A stretch of DNA of 64,000 nt from Methylorubrum populi (GTDB lineage Bacteria; Pseudomonadota; Alphaproteobacteria; Rhizobiales; Beijerinckiaceae), in the NCBI RefSeq assembly GCF_002355515.1, contig NZ_AP014809.1:2194501-2258500 (forward strand), given 5' to 3'. The notes under the pieces are model-generated. The model made no database searches and had not been told where the DNA came from. It saw only the letters and a list, made by a program, of their open reading frames with translations. The number at the start of each line of letters is the position of its first letter. Positions within the stretch are counted from its first letter, which is position 1. Shown in pieces: positions 58,813 to 64,000 of this stretch. The position numbers and the translations under genes were made by a program.

Positions 58813-59268
58813 TCACGGGCGGCTCTCGACGAGACTGCGCGCGGCCTCGTGATCGGGGCGGCCGTCGGCCTGCCACACGGGGCCGAGGTCCTTCAGGCGC
58901 ACCTCGATGCATTCGAGTTCGAGACGGATCGCGGCGCCGCCGGAGAAGACCAGGGTGGCGATGCCGGAGGGTGCCTCGGTCTCCTCGAAGGTGATGGCCA
59001 GAAGGCTCAGGGGATCGCCCGAGGTCGCCCCCGGCGTGATGCCCTTGGCCTTCACGGACAGCACCCGCTCGAAATGCAGACCCGAGAGCCGGCGCCGGGG
59101 CGGCTGTCCCGGGGGCACCGACCAGTCGAAGCGGCGCGCCGCCAGGGCGAAGCGGTGCTCGCCCGGCAGCCATGCGAGATCCTCCGCCCGCAGGATCGCA
59201 TCCTGCAGGTGGGCGGAGATGACGGCGAGATCCTCGGCGTCGAGGGCGGCGAGCTTGAGAAGCTCCAT
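58813..59268 (-). CDS. DUF2948 family protein
   Basis: A 151-residue protein from ATG 59268 (MELLKLAALDAEDLAVISAH); further upstream frame is not protein-like. DUF2948 features: LQDAILRAEDLAWLPGEHRF, ALAARRFDWSV, and the C-terminal IRLELECIEVRLKDLGPVW. Conserved neighbour of murA and hisD in alphaproteobacteria; role unknown. Confidence 0.85.
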   Translation of the reverse strand: MELLKLAALDAEDLAVISAHLQDAILRAEDLAWLPGEHRFALAARRFDWSVPPGQPPRRRLSGLHFERVLSVKAKGITPGATSGDPLSLLAITFEETEAPSGIATLVFSGGAAIRLELECIEVRLKDLGPVWQADGRPDHEAARSLVESRP

Positions 59269-59572
59269 GCTTACGCTCCGGGCTCCCCGACCGAACGCGC
59301 GGGAAGCGGATTTGGGAGCGTAGGTAGCGAGGCGACCCGCCTGCGGCAACCGGCAGCCTGGGCGGCGAGAGCGCCGTTGTCGGCTCTTCACCCGTGCTTT
59401 TCGGCCGCGGCGGCGGGTTCGGCGGCGAAAAATGCTGTGAGGATCGCCCGGCGTGACCGGTTTCACCGTAGCCGGGCACGGCTGCGCGAGGCGAAGGCTC
59501 TTTTGGGCTCATCGCGCGTTCATGAGCGCGCGGCTAAGGCTGAGCGTGACGTTCGCGAGATATCCGGAGGGG
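59269..59572. other. Divergent intergenic region
   Basis: About 300 bases between DUF2948 and the exported protein at 59573. No gene, repeat or dyad stands out; GGAGG at 59566-59570 is part of the ribosome-binding site of the next gene. Confidence 0.4.
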
Positions 59573-59941
59573 ATGAGGACGATGAGAAGCGGAGTTCTGG
59601 CCATCGGGCGCACCGTGGGGGTCGTCCTGGCCCTCGGGTTCGTGGCGAGCCCGGCAAGCGCTCAGTATTACCGCGACGGCTACGACGGCCCGCGCCGCTA
59701 CGACGACGGCTATGGCCGCCGCTACCGCGACGACGATGACGGCTATCGCCGCCGCCGCTACGAGGACGAGGACGACCGTTCGCGCTTCCGTGGTCCCCCG
59801 CCCCCACGCTACGGCCGCGGCGGCGGCAGCATCTGCGTGACCGCCCGCGGCAATTGCCCCACCGGGTTCGCACCGGTGAACTCGCCCTGCGCCTGCGACA
59901 TTCCCGGCTTCGGCGTCAAGCGCGGCGCCGTCGGCCGCTGA
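59573..59941 (+). CDS. Exported arginine/tyrosine-rich small protein
   Basis: A 122-residue protein; ATG 59582 is an equally good or better start because GGAGG lies too close to 59573. Signal peptide (AIGRTVGVVLALGFVASPAS, cleaved at ASA-QYY). Mature part has a low-complexity Asp/Arg/Tyr region (RRYDDGYGRRYRDDDDGYRR) and a C-terminal SICVTARGNCPTGFAPVNSP then CACDIPGFGVKRG with four cysteines. Members of this type are common in Hyphomicrobiales; function unknown. Confidence 0.7.
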   Translation: MRTMRSGVLAIGRTVGVVLALGFVASPASAQYYRDGYDGPRRYDDGYGRRYRDDDDGYRRRRYEDEDDRSRFRGPPPPRYGRGGGSICVTARGNCPTGFAPVNSPCACDIPGFGVKRGAVGR

Positions 59942-60068
59942 GGCTGCGGAACGGACCCGGCCTCCCGGCCTGCACGATCCGGTGCAGGCCGCCCTCGCCG
60001 TGACAGGAAGTGCATCGGCCAGGCCGCCCGGCGTTCGCGCGGCCCGAAGGGCTCGCCGGGTTCGGAAA

Positions 60069-61358
60069 TCAGGCGCGCACGCGCTCGATCCGTGCCCCGC
60101 AGCGGCCGAGTTTGGCCTCCAGGGCCTCGAAGCCGCGGTCGAGGTGGTAGACGCGGTTGATCTGCGTCTCGCCCTCCGCGGCGAGCGCGCCGATCACCAG
60201 CGAGACCGAGGCGCGCAGGTCGGTGGCCATCACCGGCGCGCCCTTCAGGCGCTCCACCCCCTCGACCACGGCGAGATCGCCGTCGAGGCGGATCCTGGCG
60301 CCCAGCCGCGCCAGTTCCTGCACGTGCATGAAGCGGTTCTCGAAGATCGTCTCTCGGATGCGCGACTGGCCCTTGGCGAGCGTCATCAGCGCCATGAACT
60401 GCGCCTGGAGATCGGTCGGGAAGCCGGGGAAGGGGTCGGTGGTCACGTCCGCCGGGCTGATGCCGCCGCCGTTGCGGCGCACGCGGATGCCGTCGGGCAG
60501 GGCGGTGATCTCGGTGCCGGTGGAGGCCAGCACGTCGAGGGCGGAGGCCAGCAGGTCGGTGCGGGTGTTGACGAGGGAGACGTCGCCCCCGGTCATCGCC
60601 ACCGCCATGGCGTAGGTGCCGGTCTCGATCCGGTCCGGCAGCACCTCGTGGCGGGCGCCGCCCAGGCGCGCGACGCCTTCCACGACGATGCGGGAGGTGC
60701 CCGCGCCCTCGATCCGCGCGCCCATCTTGATCAGGCACTCGGCGAGATCGACGACTTCCGGCTCGCGGGCGGCGTTGTCGATCACCGTCGTGCCGTAGGC
60801 CAGCGCGGCCGCCATCAGGGCGACGTGGGTGCCGCCGACGGTGACGGTGGGGAAGGTGATCTCGGCGCCGCGCAGGCCGTTCTTGGTCTTGGCCACGACG
60901 TAGCCGCCGTCGATCTCGATCTCGGCGCCGAGCTTTTCCAGCGCCATGATCAGCAGGTCGACCGGTCGGGTGCCGATGGCGCAGCCGCCGGGCAGCGATA
61001 CCTTGGCCTCGCCGAAGCGGGCCAGCAGGGGCGCGATGACCCAGAAGCTCGCCCGCATGGTCGAGACGAGTTCGTAGGGCGCGGTGGTGTCGATGACGTT
61101 CGAGGCGGTGAGCCGGATGGTCTGGCCGGTCTCCGCCGTCTGGCCGGGCCGCTTGCCGACGATCATGTGATCGACGCCGTGATTGCCGAGGATGCGCGTC
61201 AGCGCCGCGATGTCGGCGAGCCGCGGCACGTTGATGAGCTCCAGCGTTTCCCCGGTCAGAAGGCTCGCGATCATCAGCGGCAGCGCCGCGTTCTTGGCGC
61301 CCGAAATCGGGATCGTGCCGTTGAGCGGCGTGCCGCCGGTGATGTGGATGCGGTCCAT
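60069..61358 (-). CDS. murA: UDP-N-acetylglucosamine 1-carboxyvinyltransferase
   Basis: A 429-residue enzyme. N-terminal [20 protein letters not shown], the active-site cysteine loop [20 protein letters not shown], and [20 protein letters not shown] are diagnostic. It commits UDP-GlcNAc to peptidoglycan synthesis by adding enolpyruvate and is the target of fosfomycin; the reactive Cys is present, so normal sensitivity is expected. Length and order (beside DUF2948/hisD) are standard. Confidence 0.96.
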   Translation of the reverse strand: MDRIHITGGTPLNGTIPISGAKNAALPLMIASLLTGETLELINVPRLADIAALTRILGNHGVDHMIVGKRPGQTAETGQTIRLTASNVIDTTAPYELVSTMRASFWVIAPLLARFGEAKVSLPGGCAIGTRPVDLLIMALEKLGAEIEIDGGYVVAKTKNGLRGAEITFPTVTVGGTHVALMAAALAYGTTVIDNAAREPEVVDLAECLIKMGARIEGAGTSRIVVEGVARLGGARHEVLPDRIETGTYAMAVAMTGGDVSLVNTRTDLLASALDVLASTGTEITALPDGIRVRRNGGGISPADVTTDPFPGFPTDLQAQFMALMTLAKGQSRIRETIFENRFMHVQELARLGARIRLDGDLAVVEGVERLKGAPVMATDLRASVSLVIGALAAEGETQINRVYHLDRGFEALEAKLGRCGARIERVRA

Positions 61359-61556
61359 CGGGATCCTCGGAGTACCTCCGTGCCGGTGACGGAGGTCGCC
61401 TTGCGTGCCGGGCGCGCGGGCGCCCCTCGTTCAGGGTGGAGGTATAGGCGGTATCCGGCAAAAAGAAGAAGCGTGGCCGTTCGGTTCCCTCCTGCACCCG
61501 GCGCATCGCTCCCGCGAGGTGAGGTGAGGCCAGGCGAGGCATCGAGGCGGCGGGCG

Positions 61557-61748
61557 CTAGCCCTTGCCGGCCGGCTGCCGCTTCGGCGCGGGCTCAGAGC
61601 CGGCAACGAGGCTGGCATCGGGGCCGGTATCGGCGGCGGAGCCAGGCGCCTCGTCGGCCCGGCTCCGGGCCTGCGCCTTCCGGCGGCGCAGGTTGTCGCG
61701 CAGGGCCGCCTTCAGCCGCGCCGCGCGCTCGTCGTCCTTGGTCGCCAT
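61557..61748 (-). CDS. Small basic hypothetical protein
   Basis: A 63-residue protein: MATKDDERAARLKAALRDNL then RRRKAQARSRADEAPGSAAD. The N-terminal half is a charged helix of the kind seen in short conserved proteins next to murA in related genomes; the C-terminal half is disordered Ala/Pro/Gly. Function unknown. Confidence 0.55.
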   Translation of the reverse strand: MATKDDERAARLKAALRDNLRRRKAQARSRADEAPGSAADTGPDASLVAGSEPAPKRQPAGKG

Positions 61749-62398
61749 CGCACGCGTTCCGAGCCGATCCCGCCTCTGGACCGCCGACCCATCCCTGCGG
61801 GCGCGGCTGTCACGGAAATGGCCGTATCGCGGTTTCGCGCCCTTCGCCAGCGCCCGGGATCGTGCCTCCGGCCGCCACCCTCTCCCCCTCGATGGCGGCA
61901 GGGTCCGCGTCGTGATTCGCGCCGCGACCCATCGTCACCGCCGACATGGTCCGGATCAGCGGCGGCACGGTCGGGAGCGGGAACCGGGGGCTCTGCTCAT
62001 CCTCGGCCGTGCCCGAGGGCGCCCGCGGCGCCGCTGCGCGAGGGACCATCCGAGGGTTCAGGCACGCATACGGACAAGATCGCGAGGGTGTTCGAGCCGG
62101 TGCAAAGCCGGCGCAAAGCAGGAATGTCTCGAACTCACCTTGAACCAGTTCGAAAATACCTCCTATCTTGCGGCCACAGCGGCGCCGGCACGGGACTCGT
62201 CCCGGAAGCAAGCGGGAGCCGCCGGTTGGACGATGACGCGCGGCCAGGCCGCGCCGCTCCCCGGGGGCTGAACCTTGGGAGATCACCGCCCGGCTGCGAA
62301 CGGTTCGACACCGCCCTTCGGGACGGTGCGCGAGCCCGAATTCTTTACCCGAGGCGTCCCAAGAAGAACGCCCGGCCAGCCGAAAGCGTCGAGGACGG
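61749..62398. other. Intergenic region upstream of hemA
   Basis: About 650 bases. Long frames cross it in several phases, including a 247-codon minus frame, but none has protein-like composition or a start signal. AT-richer DNA at 62125-62170 (CAGTTCGAAAATACC, TCCTATCTTGCGG) is the likely hemA promoter. No Fnr box or ICE motif was found by eye. Confidence 0.4.
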
Positions 62399-63787
62399 AT
62401 GCCCGTGAACCTGATGCCCGTGAACGCTGCCGACAGCGCCACCCTGTCCGACGAGTCGATCGTGGGCGGTGATGGCGGCGTGGACGAGACCGGTGCAAGC
62501 AACGGCCGGGCCAGATTCGAGCGGCCTCCGGTCCGCCCCGCCGGCCCGCGCACGGATTACGAAGGCCATTTCCGCGCGGCTCTCGACCGGCTGCACAGCG
62601 AGCGCCGTTATCGCGTCTTCGCCGATATCGAGCGTATCTCGGGCCGCTTTCCGCAGGCGACGTGGCGGCGGCCGGAGGGCGGCAACCGCGAGATCACCGT
62701 ATGGTGCTCGAACGACTATCTCGGCATGGGCCAGCATCCGGAAGTCGTCGGCGCCCTGACGCAGACGGCCGCCCGCTGCGGCGTCGGAGCCGGCGGCACC
62801 CGCAACATCGCCGGCAACAACTCGCCGCTGGTCGATCTGGAGCGTGAACTCGCCGACCTCCACGGCAAGGAGGCGGGTCTCGTCTTCACCTCGGGCTACG
62901 TCTCGAACCAGGCCGGTATCTCGACGATCGCCAAGCTCATCCCGAACTGCCTGATCCTGTCGGACGCCTTCAACCACAATTCGATGATCGAGGGCGTGCG
63001 CCATTCCGGCTGCGAGAAGCGCGTCTTCCGCCACAACGACCTCGAGCATCTCGAGCAGCTGCTCGCCGAGGCGGGCGACCGGCCCAAGCTCATCGCCTTC
63101 GAGTCGGTCTACTCCATGGACGGCGATGTGGCGCCGATCGCGGCGATCTGCGACCTCGCCGACGCCTACGGCGCCATGACCTATCTCGACGAGGTCCACG
63201 CCGTCGGCCTCTACGGCGAGCGCGGCGCCGGCATCGCCGAGCGCGACGGGGTGATGCACCGGGTCGACGTGATCGAGGGCACGCTCGCCAAGGGGTTCGG
63301 CTGCGTCGGCGGCTACATCACCGGCTCGGGCGTGCTGTGCGACGCGGTTCGCTCGCACGCGGCCGGCTTCATCTTCACCACCGCCCTGCCGCCGGCGGTT
63401 GCCGCGGCGGCGCGAGCCTCGGTGCGCTACCTCAAGCGCTCGAAGGCCGAGCGCGAGGCGCACCAGCGCCAGGCCGCCCGCACCAAGGCGGCGCTGGAGA
63501 CGGCCGGCCTGCCGGTGCTGCGCACCGAGACCCACATCGTTCCGCTGATGGTGGGCGATGCCGAGCTGTGCAAGGCAGCGGCCGACCACCTGCTGGAGCG
63601 CCACGGCATCTACATCCAGCCGATCAACTACCCCACCGTTCCGCGCGGCACCGAGCGTCTGCGGATCACGCCCTCGCCGTTCCACGACGACGAGCGCATC
63701 GGCGCGCTGACCGCGGCGCTGGTCGAGACCTGGGACACGCTCGACCTGCCGCGGGCCGGAACGGTGTTCGCAGCGGCCGCGGAGTAG
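62399..63787 (+). CDS. hemA: 5-aminolevulinate synthase
   Basis: A 462-residue PLP enzyme (ATG 62399; a second ATG at 62414 is possible). The first 45 residues are a low-complexity extension; the core starts at [20 protein letters not shown]. Landmarks: [60 protein letters not shown], and the PLP lysine in [13 protein letters not shown]. It condenses glycine with succinyl-CoA, the C4 route to haem and bacteriochlorophyll used by alphaproteobacteria. Confidence 0.96.
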   Translation: MPVNLMPVNAADSATLSDESIVGGDGGVDETGASNGRARFERPPVRPAGPRTDYEGHFRAALDRLHSERRYRVFADIERISGRFPQATWRRPEGGNREITVWCSNDYLGMGQHPEVVGALTQTAARCGVGAGGTRNIAGNNSPLVDLERELADLHGKEAGLVFTSGYVSNQAGISTIAKLIPNCLILSDAFNHNSMIEGVRHSGCEKRVFRHNDLEHLEQLLAEAGDRPKLIAFESVYSMDGDVAPIAAICDLADAYGAMTYLDEVHAVGLYGERGAGIAERDGVMHRVDVIEGTLAKGFGCVGGYITGSGVLCDAVRSHAAGFIFTTALPPAVAAAARASVRYLKRSKAEREAHQRQAARTKAALETAGLPVLRTETHIVPLMVGDAELCKAAADHLLERHGIYIQPINYPTVPRGTERLRITPSPFHDDERIGALTAALVETWDTLDLPRAGTVFAAAAE

Positions 63788-63823
63788 GCTTTTCGCGGGG
63801 GCCGAAGCCGCTACACTGCCGAT

Positions 63824-64000
63824 ATGGCCCCGGCCTTCGATCGCACCCGTCTCCTCCAGGCTCTCGAACGGCTCGGCGCGGACCTGTCCGCGCGGGGCCT
63901 GTTCGTCGAACTGGCCGTCTACGGCGGCGGGGCGTTGATGCTGCAATTCGCGTGGCGGCGCGGCACCGACGACGTGGACGCCGTTGTCCGGGAAGGCTTC
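63824..64000 (+). CDS. Nucleotidyltransferase-like protein (partial, runs off right edge)
   Basis: Read directly: MAPAFDRTRLLQALERLGAD, LSARGLFVELAVYGGGALML, QFAWRRGTDDVDAVVREGF, then the window ends after 59 codons. GGGALML-x(6)-RGTDDVD is a DUF6036-type nucleotidyltransferase motif (G-G-x-A ... T-x-D-x-D). Such proteins often act as antitoxin-like or toxin AbiEii-like partners, but with the C-terminus missing its role is open. Confidence 0.6.
   Translation, partial: MAPAFDRTRLLQALERLGADLSARGLFVELAVYGGGALMLQFAWRRGTDDVDAVVREGF

Noticed and set aside
61810..62553. 247-codon minus-strand frame upstream of hemA
   Set aside because: No ribosome-binding site, random-like composition, and it overlaps the hemA start and promoter.
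1..64000. CRISPR arrays, rRNA genes, other tRNAs, riboswitches
   Set aside because: No spaced direct-repeat arrays, no rRNA sequence and no further T-loop GTTCGA-type cores with matching stems were seen by eye; a covariance-model scan would settle it.

Overview
The window is high-GC DNA that fits a Methylobacterium/Methylorubrum-like member of the Hyphomicrobiales. This assignment is inferred from gene content: the C4-pathway 5-aminolevulinate synthase hemA, the alphaproteobacterial run murA / DUF2948 / hisD / UPF0262 / LMW phosphatase, several DUF465 and DUF3606 mini-genes, an ExoR-like Sel1 protein and a class II FBPase. No database search was possible.

Bases 1 to about 21,116 look like one integrated, partly decayed mobile element whose left end lies outside the window. 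Its right end is marked by a tyrosine recombinase (19619-20923) followed about 150 bp later by the 3' half of a tRNA-Val(GAC) gene, cut in the anticodon loop. Inside are: a partial pentapeptide-repeat exported protein divergent from a Crp/Fnr regulator, with a CRP-type dyad between them; a zone of broken small genes (2.3-4.4 kb); a Rep_3-like replication initiator next to a putative origin with iteron-like repeats; a ParB-like/methyltransferase fragment joined by an apparent deletion to the 3' part of a phage tail gene, followed by two coupled tail-associated genes; a tail-completion-like gene in the opposite orientation; and a compact set of unknown phage-like early genes (15.3-18.5 kb) led by a small HTH protein, plus a metallophosphoesterase. 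Plasmid-type replication together with phage genes and a tRNA integrase suggests a decayed phage-plasmid or a composite integrative element.

Bases 21.3-64 kb look like ordinary chromosome. They hold an OxlT-like MFS transporter divergent from eutBC (ethanolamine ammonia-lyase), ilvD with an ExoR-like gene overlapping its end, xthA, and an intact IS256-family insertion (32-bp perfect inverted repeats, 8-bp target duplication) that splits a ceramidase-like gene after its fifth codon. They continue with prpE, two DUF465 genes, a DUF3606 gene, purEK, a TPR lipoprotein, a single-domain response regulator, glpX, hom, several exported proteins, a CNT nucleoside transporter, a methyltransferase, a GT4 glycosyltransferase and a type IB topoisomerase. 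Then come an MCP-like protein with inverted domain order, a cydA-type oxidase subunit with no cydB beside it, a LuxR-type regulator and a diguanylate cyclase that both lack the receiver aspartate, an FTR1 iron permease with an Irr-box-like dyad upstream, the LMW phosphatase / UPF0262 / hisD / DUF2948 block, murA, hemA and a partial nucleotidyltransferase. A 71-bp repeat occurs twice (31.8 and 53.6 kb, opposite orientations).

Most other long reading frames are antisense or out-of-frame shadows caused by high GC and were left out.
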